Positions 35,060-43,562 are shown, numbered from the stretch's first letter. The stretch is 64,000 nucleotides of DNA from Coriobacteriaceae bacterium AF08-21 (GCA_027687465.1 JAQCQR010000003.1:88332-152331); one strand, 5' to 3'. Notes: generated by a model not told the origin, from the sequence alone. Made by a program: numbers and translations.

Positions 35060-36205
35060 ATGGACCTTGCCGATATTCGCCAGGCCATCGATGGCATCGA
35101 CACCACGCTGCTCAACAGCTTTGTCGAGCGCATGGATATTGCCACCGAGGTCGCCAAATCCAAGATAGAGATGGGCAAGGCCGTCTTCGACCCCGCCCGC
35201 GAACGCTCCAAACTCAACAACCTCGCCAGCCGCGCACCCGAGCGCTACGAGGCCCAGACCGTCACCCTGTTCCGCCTCCTCATGAGCATGAGCAAGGCCG
35301 AGCAGCAGCGCTACATCAACGAGGTCAAGGGCATCACGGTGTCGCAAAAGGCCCATGCCACGGCCGTAGCCTTTGACACGCCCTTCCCACAGACGGCTAC
35401 CGTCGCCTGCCAGGGCGTCGAAGGCGCCTACAGTCAGATCGCCGCATGCAAACTCTTCGACGTGCCCGATATCGCGTTCTTTGAGACCTTCGAGGGCGTC
35501 ATGCGCGCCGTACGCGACGGCTTTTGCGAGTTTGGCGTGCTGCCCATCGAAAACTCAACTGCCGGATCGGTCAACGCCGTCTACGACCTGCTCGCACAGT
35601 TCGACTTCCATATCGTGCGCTCGCTGCGCCTCAAGATCGATCACAACCTGCTCGTCAAACCCGGCACCAAGCTCCAGGACGTGCGCGAGGTCTGCAGCCA
35701 CGGCCAAGCCATTGCCCAGTGCGCAGGCTTTATCGAGGGCCACGGCCTGCATGCCACCAAGTACCCCAACACGGCCATGTCGGCCGAGATGGTCGCCAAC
35801 TCCGAACGCACCGACGTCGCCGCTATCGCCTCGCGCAGCTGTGCGGCGCTCTACGGCTTGGAGGTGTTGGAGCCCAACATCCAGGACTCGGACAACAACT
35901 ACACGCGCTTTGTCGTCATCAGCCGCGAGCCGCGCGTATACCCCGGCGCCAACCGCACCTCGCTCATGATCACCACGGCCAATGAGCCGGGCGCCCTCTA
36001 CCGCGTGCTCGAGCGATTCTACGCGCTCAACATCAACCTCATCAAACTCCAGAGCCGCCCCATCCCCGGCCGCGACTTTGAGTTTATGTTCTACTTTGAT
36101 CTGGACTGTCCCTTTGGCAGCAAGGCCCTCGACGACTTGCTCGATTCTATCGACGACGTGTGCGAGAGCTTCACCTACTTTGGCAGCTACACGGAGGTGC
36201 TCTAG
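35060..36205 (+). CDS. pheA: Bifunctional chorismate mutase / prephenate dehydratase (P-protein)
   Basis: Converts chorismate to prephenate and then phenylpyruvate. 381 residues: AroQ-type chorismate mutase (1-90, IRQAIDGIDTTLLNSFVERM), prephenate dehydratase (about 112-290, GVEGAYSQIA, PIENSTAGSVNAVYDLL, NNYTRFVVIS) and an ACT domain (about 300-381). The ACT motif usually written ESRP is QSRP here (331-334), which may alter Phe binding. AAAGGGG lies five bases before the ATG at 35060. Adjacent to the aroE-aroK start. Confidence 0.95.
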   Translation: MDLADIRQAIDGIDTTLLNSFVERMDIATEVAKSKIEMGKAVFDPARERSKLNNLASRAPERYEAQTVTLFRLLMSMSKAEQQRYINEVKGITVSQKAHATAVAFDTPFPQTATVACQGVEGAYSQIAACKLFDVPDIAFFETFEGVMRAVRDGFCEFGVLPIENSTAGSVNAVYDLLAQFDFHIVRSLRLKIDHNLLVKPGTKLQDVREVCSHGQAIAQCAGFIEGHGLHATKYPNTAMSAEMVANSERTDVAAIASRSCAALYGLEVLEPNIQDSDNNYTRFVVISREPRVYPGANRTSLMITTANEPGALYRVLERFYALNINLIKLQSRPIPGRDFEFMFYFDLDCPFGSKALDDLLDSIDDVCESFTYFGSYTEVL

Positions 36206-37456
36206 ATGACCGATACAGCCGCAACCCGTCCCTACGGCGTGCTGGGCCGCGTGCTGGGCCACAGCTACACCCCGACCATCTACAAAGAGCTCGCGGGGCT
36301 CGAGTACGTGCGCTTTGAGCGCGAGCCCGAGGACCTCCAGGCCTTTATGACGGGCGACGAATGGGAGGGCACCAACGTGACCATCCCCTACAAGCGCGCC
36401 GTCATGGAGTATCTGGACGAGCTGAGTCCGCTCGCCGAGCGCATGGGCAACGTCAACACCATCACACGCCTGCCTGACGGTCGTTTGCGCGGCGACAACA
36501 CCGACTACTTTGGTTTTCAGTGTCTGGTCGAGGAGTTGGGCGTTGAGGTTGCCGGCAAGAAGGCCCTCGTGCTCGGTGCCACCGGCGGCGCCGGCACCAC
36601 GGCAAGTATGGTGCTGGGAGACATGGGCGCCATCGTCGTACCCGTGGGTCGCACGAGCGAGGTCAACTACGACAATATCGCGCAGCAGTCCGACGCCTCC
36701 CTACTCGTCAACTGCACGCCCGCCGGCATGTTCCCCCATTGCCCCGACGCGCCTTGCACGCTCGAAGGCCTCGATGCGCTCGAGGGCGTCATCGACATTG
36801 TCTACAACCCCGCCCGCACGGGCCTGATGCTCGAGGCCGAGCGCCGCGGCATCCCCTGCATCGGCGGCCTGCTTATGCTTGTTGCCCAGGCGGCACAAGC
36901 TGTCGAGCGCTATACCGGCAAAGCCACCCCGCGCGAGAGGATCCTGGACATAACGGAGCGCCTGTCACGCCGCGAACAGAACATCGCGCTGATCGGCATG
37001 CCGGGCTCGGGCAAGACCCGCGTGGGCGAGCAGATCGCCCAGCTCACGGGCCGCGAGCACATCGATCTCGATCGCGCCCTCGAGGAGCGCCTGGGCATGC
37101 CCTGCGCCGACTTTATCATCAAGTGCGGCGAGGCGGCCTTCCGCGAGCAGGAGACGGCAGCGCTGGCCGACATCTCCAAGCGCAGCGGCTTGGTGCTCTC
37201 CACCGGCGGCGGCGTGGTTACGCGCGACGAGAACTACCCTCTGCTGCACCAAAACAGCCAAATCGTGATGCTCAACCGCAAGCTCGACGAGCTCGCCCAC
37301 AAGGGCCGCCCCATCACCGCGCGCGACGGCATCGACAAGCTGGCCGAGCAGCGTATGCCGCGCTACCGCGCCTGGGCCGACTACATCATCGACTCACGCG
37401 ACTGCGCCGCCAACACCGCCCATGCCCTCCTCGACACCCTCCCACCCGCTCTCTAA
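36206..37456 (+). CDS. aroE/aroK: Shikimate dehydrogenase - shikimate kinase fusion
   Basis: One 416-residue polypeptide carries two consecutive activities. Residues 1-250 are AroE: NVTIPYKRAV with catalytic Lys63, GDNTDYFGF with Asp100, VLGATGGAGTTASMVL and NCTPAGMFP. Residues 258-416 are AroK: Walker A GMPGSGKT (264-271), HIDLDRALEERLGMP, AAFREQE and STGGGVV. The sequence is continuous with no stop or frameshift at the joint near residue 255. ATG directly follows the pheA stop. Steps 4 and 5 of the pathway in one chain. Confidence 0.95.
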   Translation: MTDTAATRPYGVLGRVLGHSYTPTIYKELAGLEYVRFEREPEDLQAFMTGDEWEGTNVTIPYKRAVMEYLDELSPLAERMGNVNTITRLPDGRLRGDNTDYFGFQCLVEELGVEVAGKKALVLGATGGAGTTASMVLGDMGAIVVPVGRTSEVNYDNIAQQSDASLLVNCTPAGMFPHCPDAPCTLEGLDALEGVIDIVYNPARTGLMLEAERRGIPCIGGLLMLVAQAAQAVERYTGKATPRERILDITERLSRREQNIALIGMPGSGKTRVGEQIAQLTGREHIDLDRALEERLGMPCADFIIKCGEAAFREQETAALADISKRSGLVLSTGGGVVTRDENYPLLHQNSQIVMLNRKLDELAHKGRPITARDGIDKLAEQRMPRYRAWADYIIDSRDCAANTAHALLDTLPPAL

Positions 37457-37458
37457 CC

Positions 37459-37500
37459 AAAACCACCACAAAGGGGGCAGGCACCTTTGTGGTGGTTTTT
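37459..37500 (+). terminator. Perfect 16-pair hairpin with T run (terminator, possibly REP-like)
   Basis: Arms 37459-37474 and 37484-37499 pair perfectly around GGGCAGGCA, and the 3' arm ends in TTTTT. It begins two bases after the aroE-aroK stop, so it should end or reduce transcription before aroQ. The arm plus loop (CAGGCACCTTTGTGG) resembles a palindrome scattered through many gut Gram-positive genomes; that resemblance is from memory. Confidence 0.7.
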
Positions 37501-37520
37501 CAACTGCAAAGGAAGCAACC

Positions 37521-37958
37521 ATGAAAGCACTCGTCATTAACGGCCCCAACCTCAACATGCTCGGCATTCGCGAGCCGGGCATCTACGGCAGCGACAACTA
37601 CGACCGCTTGGTCCAGATTTGCCAGGAGGCAGGCGCCGCGCAGGGCTTTGACGAGGTCGAAGTCTTCCAGTCCAACCACGAGGGCAGCATCGTCGACAAG
37701 ATCCAGGAGGCCTACGGCAAGGTCGACGGCATCGTCATCAACCCGGCAGCCTACACGCACACCAGCGTGGCAATCCTTGACGCCCTCAAGGCCGTCGCCA
37801 TCCCTGCCGTCGAAGTCCACATCAGCGCCGTAGAGACGCGCGAGGACTTCCGCCAGGTGAGCTACGCCCGCCTGGCCTGCTTCGCCACCATCACCGGCGA
37901 AGGCCTCCAAGGCTACGCCCACGCGTTGGAGCTGCTGAAAGAGCGTCTCGAAAAGTAA
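37521..37958 (+). CDS. aroQ: 3-dehydroquinate dehydratase, type II
   Basis: Third shikimate step, 3-dehydroquinate to 3-dehydroshikimate. 145 residues, the usual dodecameric type II size. Motifs: LVINGPNLNMLGIREPGIYG, QSNHEGSIVDKIQEA, INPAAYTHTSVAI and VEVHISAVETREDFRQVSY. AAGGAAG precedes the ATG at 37521. A frame opening at 37422 would read through the hairpin and is rejected. Completes the pathway in this cluster. Confidence 0.97.
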   Translation: MKALVINGPNLNMLGIREPGIYGSDNYDRLVQICQEAGAAQGFDEVEVFQSNHEGSIVDKIQEAYGKVDGIVINPAAYTHTSVAILDALKAVAIPAVEVHISAVETREDFRQVSYARLACFATITGEGLQGYAHALELLKERLEK

Positions 37959-37986
37959 GACTGCAACACTACTGAATACTGACAGC

Positions 37987-38018
37987 GGGGAGAGCCAACT
38001 TGGTCCTCCCCACTTTTA
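37987..38018 (+). terminator. Terminator after aroQ
   Basis: GGGGAG (37987-37992) pairs with CTCCCC (38006-38011), with further pairing inside, and ACTTTTAATT follows. It ends the aromatic cluster and abuts the convergent acyltransferase gene. Confidence 0.7.
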
Positions 38019-38019
38019 A

Positions 38020-39006
38020 TTACGCCTTCTTGATCACGTATGCCAACCCAATATCGCAGGCACAGCGTACGAATGACGCGAAGAGCCACGATACTGGCAG
38101 CGTCATAAACAGAGGCATGGTCTGCCAAGGAATAAACCAATCGACCGCGTGGATTGCAAAGATCGCCAGACTGGCTTGTCCGCAAAACACGAGTCCTCGC
38201 TCAAAGGACCCCAAAACCGGCACGTCTTTCAACTTCACCAACGCCATCGAAACCCAACAGACGCAGTAGCTACCCGCAACAGCAGCAACCGTCGCAACAA
38301 CAAATCCATCCACGCGGCGGCTCGAAAGCTCAAGCCCACTCAGCGCGGCAAGGACGAGCCAAGCAACACCGGCTCCAATAAACAGCAGAGGCTTGCTCAC
38401 GCTCGGCTCCAGCCCCCTTTGGCGCGCCGTATAACCAATCCACATCAGCAAGACGATATAGCAGCTCAAATCCAAATCGAGCGGCAGGTAAGCACCAAAA
38501 TAGCGAGACACGCTCAAACCGCAAAAGGCAATCGCGGCACAGACAACGCCCTGCCAAACAACCCCAATCCTGCGGCGATCAAACAGCCGCACGAGCGCAT
38601 TAAACAGCAGGCGCGACGTAAACAGCGCCGCCAAAAACCATGCCATGCCAACGGCGGTAACGCCAAACCCAGGCACATCAACGCCCGAGGCAAACACAAG
38701 CGTCTTAAGCCCCGCAACCAGCGTACCGCTTGTCAAAGGAGCGCCGCTCATTAAGAACGTCGGCACCTGCCACGCCAGTGCAAGAACCACATACGGCACC
38801 AGCAGGCGCGACACCGAACCACTCAGCAGCTCGCGCCACGGCTTCGGCCTAAACGTATACCCGGCAAGAATAAAGAACACCGGCATGTGAAACGAGAAGA
38901 TCGCGTGCCGCAAGGGAGAGGGATTTGGAACGGTGTGCCCCACAATGACCAGAATAATTGCGATCCCCTTTGCAATATCAATCCAGTCGAGCCTTTTGCT
39001 TCCCAT
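38020..39006 (-). CDS. Acyltransferase 3 family membrane protein
   Basis: A 328-residue integral membrane protein with about ten hydrophobic helices. It opens with DWIDIAKGIAIILVIVGHTV, then FSFHMPVFFILAGYTF, the conserved start of acyltransferase family 3, whose members O-acetylate surface sugars. The ATG at 39006 has GAAGGG six bases upstream; a longer frame to 39033 lacks support. It lies at the edge of the polysaccharide region, so decoration of the surface glycan is likely but not shown. Confidence 0.87.
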   Translation of the reverse strand: MGSKRLDWIDIAKGIAIILVIVGHTVPNPSPLRHAIFSFHMPVFFILAGYTFRPKPWRELLSGSVSRLLVPYVVLALAWQVPTFLMSGAPLTSGTLVAGLKTLVFASGVDVPGFGVTAVGMAWFLAALFTSRLLFNALVRLFDRRRIGVVWQGVVCAAIAFCGLSVSRYFGAYLPLDLDLSCYIVLLMWIGYTARQRGLEPSVSKPLLFIGAGVAWLVLAALSGLELSSRRVDGFVVATVAAVAGSYCVCWVSMALVKLKDVPVLGSFERGLVFCGQASLAIFAIHAVDWFIPWQTMPLFMTLPVSWLFASFVRCACDIGLAYVIKKA

Positions 39007-39039
39007 TGCGAACCCTTCAAAACCGCAGCACACAAGATG

Positions 39040-39071
39040 AAAAAAGCCCAGACCACCTAGCGGTCCGGGCT
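39040..39071 (-). terminator. Terminator of tRNA-Arg(TCT)
   Basis: On the minus strand AGCCCGGACC pairs with GGTCTGGGCT (two wobbles) and TTTTT follows, 11 bases after the tRNA CCA. Confidence 0.85.
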
Positions 39072-39081
39072 TAATAAACGA

Positions 39082-39158
39082 TGGTGCTCCATGGCGGATT
39101 CGAACCGTCGACCTTGGGATTAGAAGTCCCCTGCTCTATCCAACTGAGCTAATGGAGC
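39082..39158 (-). tRNA. tRNA-Arg (anticodon TCT)
   Basis: 77 bases with encoded CCA. Acceptor GCTCCAT pairs with ATGGAGC; D stem GCTC/GAGC; anticodon loop CTTCTAA gives TCT (codons AGA/AGG); T loop TTCGAAT. Two mismatches are visible: G-A at the top of the anticodon stem (27-43) and A-C in the T stem (50-64). They are unusual but the overall fold is intact. Confidence 0.95.
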
Positions 39159-39212
39159 AAATAACCGCACGCCCAAGCAAGCGCAAGCCTGTCAGGCGCA
39201 AGTAATTATAAC

Positions 39213-39980
39213 CTAGTTGAACTGCTCGCGATACGCCTTGCAGACCTCATCGACCGGGCCGTCCATGCGAAGGTCACCCTTCTCGATCCAAACGGCACGC
39301 TGGCAGATGCGCTCAACCTGCTCCATGGAGTGCGAAACGAACAGAACCGTCACGTCACCGCTCTGGATAAAGTGCTGGATGCGGGCCTCGCACTTCTGCT
39401 GGAAGAACACATCACCGACGGACAGCGTCTCGTCAACGATCAGAATATCGGGCTCGGTAATCGTCGCGATTGCAAAGGCGATACGCGCCACCATGCCCGA
39501 GGAGAAGTTCTTAAGCGGCATATCGACAAAGTTCTGCAGCTCAGCGAACTCGATAATGCCGTCAAAGTTGGCGTCGATGAACTCCTTGGTATAGCCGAGC
39601 AGGGCACCGTTCAGATAGATGTTCTCGCGGGCGGTCAGCTCGGGGTCAAAGCCGGCACCAAGCTCAATCAGAGGCGCAATATTACCGTGCACCTTAACGC
39701 TGCCCTCGCTAGGCTCAAGCACGCCAGCGATAATCTTGAGCATCGTAGACTTGCCGGAGCCATTGGTGCCGACCAGACCCACGACCTCGCCACGATGAAT
39801 ATCAAACGAGATATGCTTGAGCGCCCTAAACTCCTCAAAGAACAGCTCGTGCTTGGCAAGCTTGATGAAGTACTCCTTGAGGTTGGTCAGCGACTCGGAC
39901 GCCATGTTAAAGATCATGGTGACGTCGTCGACCTCGACAGCCAGAGGCTGCTCGCTGTAATCAACAACAGATTCAGTCAT
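39213..39980 (-). CDS. ABC transporter ATP-binding protein for polysaccharide export
   Basis: ATPase of a TagH/Wzt-type exporter. 255 residues. Walker A GTNGSGKST, signature NFSSGMVARIAFAIA, Walker B ILIVDETLSVGD and the family feature IAPLIELGAGFDPELTAREN. There is no C-terminal sugar-binding domain, so substrate choice is not made by this subunit. AAGGAG lies seven bases before the ATG at 39980. Pairs with the permease directly upstream in the transcript. Confidence 0.94.
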   Translation of the reverse strand: MTESVVDYSEQPLAVEVDDVTMIFNMASESLTNLKEYFIKLAKHELFFEEFRALKHISFDIHRGEVVGLVGTNGSGKSTMLKIIAGVLEPSEGSVKVHGNIAPLIELGAGFDPELTARENIYLNGALLGYTKEFIDANFDGIIEFAELQNFVDMPLKNFSSGMVARIAFAIATITEPDILIVDETLSVGDVFFQQKCEARIQHFIQSGDVTVLFVSHSMEQVERICQRAVWIEKGDLRMDGPVDEVCKAYREQFN

Positions 39981-39991
39981 CACAGCACTCC

Positions 39992-40837
39992 TTAGATGTA
40001 GAGGATGAACTTGCGCTCGGACTTATGGAACACGGTATAGCCAATAACAAGCGCAAGAACCGCCCAAGCAACGCACATACCAAACGTCATAAGCGAGGGC
40101 GTAGTCTGGAACAGGAAGATATCGCGCATAAACTGCAGGTAGTTATACATGGGGTTTGCATAGACCAGAATGCGCACGAGATGCGGCATTTGCGCAACGA
40201 AGTCGGTCGTCCAGAAAATAGGCGTGATGTAAGTCCACGCCGTAATGACGACGCTCCACAGATGCATAACGTCGCGGAAGAAGACCGTAAGGGCAGAGAG
40301 CATCATGCCCAGGCCCATGCAGAAGCACATAAGCAGCAGCAGGCAAACCGGCAACAGAATCAGGTGCCAAGAAGGCATAACGCGGAACCACAGCATGACG
40401 ATGGCGACGGCGACCAGCGAGAAGGCAAAGTTGACCAGCGAGAAGAGCACCTTCTGCACCGGGAAAACCCAGCGGTGCACCTTAACCTTCTTGAGCAGAG
40501 GGGCAGCGCCCACGATCGACGTCAGGGCCTGGTTAGTAGACTCAGACATGACGGCAAAGGTGATGTTACCCACGATCAAGTACAGCGGGTACATCTCGGG
40601 CGTCATTGAGCCATTGCGGCCCTGGCCAAAAATCGTCGAGAACACGATGGCCATGACGATCATCATCAGCAGCGGGTTGAGCACCGACCATGCGACGCCC
40701 AGAACGCTACGGCGATACTTGATCTTAAAATCCTTGGTAACCAGCTGACGAAGGATAAACGCGTCCTTCTCAAATTCGTTCTTAGCAAACGTCGCAGGCA
40801 GACTGCGAGTTTCTTGTTGCTTTGTCTGATCCGACAC
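39992..40837 (-). CDS. ABC transporter permease for polysaccharide export
   Basis: ABC-2 permease, 281 residues, six hydrophobic helices (for example LNPLLMMIVMAIVFSTIFG and WSVVITAWTYITPIFW). The N-terminal stretch DAFILRQLVTKDFKIKYRRS is typical of TagG/Wzm/RgpC-type permeases. GTG at 40837 is preferred: AAAGGAG lies eight bases upstream. It forms an exporter with the ATPase; a rhamnan or teichoic-like polymer is the likely cargo given the nearby rml genes. Confidence 0.92.
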   Translation of the reverse strand: MSDQTKQQETRSLPATFAKNEFEKDAFILRQLVTKDFKIKYRRSVLGVAWSVLNPLLMMIVMAIVFSTIFGQGRNGSMTPEMYPLYLIVGNITFAVMSESTNQALTSIVGAAPLLKKVKVHRWVFPVQKVLFSLVNFAFSLVAVAIVMLWFRVMPSWHLILLPVCLLLLMCFCMGLGMMLSALTVFFRDVMHLWSVVITAWTYITPIFWTTDFVAQMPHLVRILVYANPMYNYLQFMRDIFLFQTTPSLMTFGMCVAWAVLALVIGYTVFHKSERKFILYI

Positions 40838-40961
40838 GGATGCAACTCCTTTACTCGTAATCGTTGACAAACGAACAGTATAGACCCGACGGCCATGCAA
40901 ACGATTCGCGCAACAAAACTGGAGAACTAACCCACATCTTAGGATGCCAGGCCCAAACGGC

Positions 40962-40967
40962 TATACT
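40962..40967 (+). promoter_or_regulatory. Candidate -10 (TATACT) for the GT2 gene
   Basis: TATACT lies 31 bases upstream of the GTG start, in the divergent gap with the ABC exporter. No good -35 is visible. Confidence 0.35.
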
Positions 40968-40997
40968 TTCTAGGATTGAATGTATAAGGAGCATTAA

Positions 40998-41969
40998 GTG
41001 AATTCTGAATCCATCGCCGTCATCATCCCTTGCTACAACGAAGCGCTCACGATCGGCAAAGTCATCGACGACTTTCACCGCGAGCTTCCGCAGGCGACGG
41101 TCTATGTCTATGACAACAACTCGTCGGACGATACCTCACGCATTGCCACCGAGCACGGCGCCACAGTCCGCTTTGAGCCCCGTCAGGGAAAGGGCAACGT
41201 GTGCCGCCAGATGTTTCGCGATATCGACGCCGATTGCTACCTGATGGTCGACGGAGACGACACCTACCCCGCCGAGGCGGCCAAGGCCCTCTGCGAGCCC
41301 ATCCTTAACGGCACGGCCGACATGACCGTAGGCGATCGCCTTTCCAACGGCACCTACGCCGAGGAGAACAAGCGTGCCTTCCACGGCTTTGGCAATAATC
41401 TGGTCCGCGCCATGATCAAGTGGATCTATGGCTACAGCTTCGATGACGTCATGACAGGCTACCGCGCCATGAGCCGCCCGTTCGTTAAAACCTTCCCAGT
41501 GCTTTCCGAGGGCTTTCAGATCGAAACCGAGCTCTCGATCCACGCCGTCGACCACCGCTGGCGCATCAAAGATGTGCCCATCGAGTACCGCGACCGTCCC
41601 GAGGGTTCCGAGTCCAAACTCAACACCGTGAGCGACGGCATTAAAGTCGTTGCGATGATCGGCACGCTGTTCAAGGACTACCGCCCGCTGAAGTTCTTCA
41701 GCCTCGTTGCGCTTCTGTTCGCGGTATTCGGCCTCGCCCTGGGCATGCCCATCGTTGTCGAATATTTCCAGACCGGCCTCGTCCCGCGCTTCCCCACCGC
41801 TGTGCTCGCCGCCTCGTTTATGTTCCTGTGCGGCCTGAGCCTTGCGACCGGCTTCATCCTTGATTCTGTAGCAAAGGTCGAAAAAAAGCAGTGGGAGGTC
41901 AACGTGTACAGCAAATACGCCTACGACGACCAGCCCGGCCACCCTACTTCCATGCCAAGCGAGAGGTAG
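40998..41969 (+). CDS. GT2 family membrane glycosyltransferase
   Basis: A 323-residue protein. The N-terminal GT-A domain has IAVIIPCYNEALTIGKVI, YVYDNNSSDDT and the metal site MVDGDDTYPAEA, resembling polyprenyl-phosphate sugar synthases. Two transmembrane helices (about 228-250 and 262-285) follow. GTG start at 40998 with AAGGAG six bases upstream. Probably loads a sugar onto a lipid carrier or primes the glycan. It is divergent from the ABC exporter and is the only plus-strand gene of the polysaccharide region. Confidence 0.9.
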   Translation: MNSESIAVIIPCYNEALTIGKVIDDFHRELPQATVYVYDNNSSDDTSRIATEHGATVRFEPRQGKGNVCRQMFRDIDADCYLMVDGDDTYPAEAAKALCEPILNGTADMTVGDRLSNGTYAEENKRAFHGFGNNLVRAMIKWIYGYSFDDVMTGYRAMSRPFVKTFPVLSEGFQIETELSIHAVDHRWRIKDVPIEYRDRPEGSESKLNTVSDGIKVVAMIGTLFKDYRPLKFFSLVALLFAVFGLALGMPIVVEYFQTGLVPRFPTAVLAASFMFLCGLSLATGFILDSVAKVEKKQWEVNVYSKYAYDDQPGHPTSMPSER

Positions 41970-42019
41970 ATCTTCCGCAAAATACTATTGGCACCACTGC
42001 GCAGATAGCCACCAACAAG

Positions 42020-42049
42020 AAAAGCCGCCGTTAAAGAACGGCGGCTTTT
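42020..42049. terminator. Bidirectional terminator
   Basis: AAAAGCCGCCGTT (42020-42032) pairs perfectly with AACGGCGGCTTTT (42037-42049). It gives a T run on both strands, so it serves the GT2 gene and the convergent rmlCD gene. Confidence 0.92.
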
Positions 42050-42071
42050 ACTCTCGAAAAGTTAATAGCGG

Positions 42072-43526
42072 CTAGAGCGTCTTGATGTACTCCCCCAGCT
42101 CTTCCTCCCAGTCGGGCATGTGGAAGCCGGCAGCCTCGAGCTTGGACAGGTCGAGCGCGGAGTGGACCGGACGCGGGGCGATGGGGCCGGAGGCCTCGGC
42201 GTAGTAGTCGGCGGTCGATACCGGCACGACCCTCTCCCCGTTGCCGTTGGCGGCCTCGAAGACGGCGCGGGCGATGTCGGCCCAGGACTTCACGTCGCCG
42301 GAGCCAGTGCAGTCGTAGGTACCGTAGGGGGCGTGCGTCCCCAGCACATGGAAGATGGCGGCGGCCATGTCGCGCGTAAAGGTCAGGCGGCCCAGCTGGT
42401 CGTCCACGACGGTGACCCGCTCCAGCTTGTCCTCGAGGTCGGCGACGCGGTCGGACAGCCCCTTCATCGTCTTCACGAAGTTGTGTCCCTCGCCGATGAC
42501 CCAGCTGGAGCGCATGATGTAGTGGCGCGGGCACCCGGCCACGGCGATGTCGCCGGCCGCCTTGGTCTGGCCGTAGACGGATAGCGGGCTGAGGGGCTCG
42601 TCCTCCGTGTGGACCTCGGCGGTGCCGTCGAAGACGTAGTCGCTGGACACGTGGACGAGCGTGATGCCGTGCCCGGCGCAGGTGCGGGCGAGCAGGGCCG
42701 GCCCGGTCGCGTTGGCCTTCCAGGCGGTCACGCGGCCCTCGGGGGTCTCCGCTTTATCCACGGCCGTGTAGGCGCCGCAGTTGATCACGGTGCCGTAGAG
42801 CGACCAGTCGTACTTGGAGTAGGCGTCCGGGTCTGACATGTCGAAGGTGTCGATGTCGCAGAAGTCGAAGTCCTTGGCGACGCCGCGCTCCTCCGCCAGC
42901 GCGCGGACCGCGCGGCCCAGCTGGCCGTTGCAGCCGGTGACGAGAGTGCGCCTGGGCGCCATGGGGACGACGTCGGCGAGCATCGGGTGGTTGAGGTCGG
43001 CCTCGGAGACGGTGGCCTCGGCCAGCGGGATTGGCCACTCGATGGCGAGCTCGGGGTCGGCGAGGTTCACGAAGGTGTAGGTCTTCTTCAGCTCGAGGGA
43101 CCAGTGGGCGTCCACCAGGTAGGTGTAGGCGGTGCCGTCCTCCAGGGCCTGGAAGGAGTTGCCCACGCCGCGCGGGACGTAGATGGCCTTGCTCGGGTCC
43201 AGGGTGCAGGTGAACACCTTGCCGAAGGTCTCGCTGCCCTCGCGCAGGTCCACCCAGGCGCCGAAGACGCTGCCGCGGGCGACGGAGATGAACTTGTCCC
43301 AGGGCTCGGCGTGGATGCCGCGGGTGACGCCGCGGCTGTCGTTATAGGAGATGTTGTTCTGGACGACCCTGAGGTCGGGGATGCCCAGGGCGCACATCTT
43401 GGCGCGCTGCCAGTTCTCCTTGAACCAGCCGCGCGAGTCGCCGTGGACGGCCAGGTCGACGACCTTCAGGCCCTCGATGCCGGTCTCGGCGACGGAGAGG
43501 TCCTTCTCGAATGCGATATCTGCCAT
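42072..43526 (-). CDS. rmlCD: dTDP-4-dehydrorhamnose 3,5-epimerase - dTDP-4-dehydrorhamnose reductase fusion
   Basis: One 484-residue chain performs the last two steps of dTDP-L-rhamnose synthesis. Residues 1-190 are the RmlC cupin (SRGVTRGIHAEPWDKFISVA with catalytic-type His72; VPRGVGNSFQALED). Residues 193-484 are RmlD with TLVTGCNGQLGRAVRAL (glycine motif at 198-204) and YGQTKAAGD (Tyr/Lys pair). This fusion is known in some Actinobacteria. Codons are very strongly G/C at the third position compared with neighbours. Transcribed after rmlB, across a very stable hairpin. Confidence 0.95.
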   Translation of the reverse strand: MADIAFEKDLSVAETGIEGLKVVDLAVHGDSRGWFKENWQRAKMCALGIPDLRVVQNNISYNDSRGVTRGIHAEPWDKFISVARGSVFGAWVDLREGSETFGKVFTCTLDPSKAIYVPRGVGNSFQALEDGTAYTYLVDAHWSLELKKTYTFVNLADPELAIEWPIPLAEATVSEADLNHPMLADVVPMAPRRTLVTGCNGQLGRAVRALAEERGVAKDFDFCDIDTFDMSDPDAYSKYDWSLYGTVINCGAYTAVDKAETPEGRVTAWKANATGPALLARTCAGHGITLVHVSSDYVFDGTAEVHTEDEPLSPLSVYGQTKAAGDIAVAGCPRHYIMRSSWVIGEGHNFVKTMKGLSDRVADLEDKLERVTVVDDQLGRLTFTRDMAAAIFHVLGTHAPYGTYDCTGSGDVKSWADIARAVFEAANGNGERVVPVSTADYYAEASGPIAPRPVHSALDLSKLEAAGFHMPDWEEELGEYIKTL

Positions 43527-43562
43527 GTGGAAAAAGCTCCTATCGAAGAGGTTGGATAACCG

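Noticed and set aside
38020..39006. Acyltransferase as part of the aro operon
   Set aside because: It is on the opposite strand, convergent with aroQ, and separated by a terminator.
39082..39158. tRNA-Arg(TCT) as an integration site for an island
   Set aside because: No integrase is nearby and I found no repeat of the tRNA 3' end elsewhere in the window, though a search by eye over 25 kb is not decisive.
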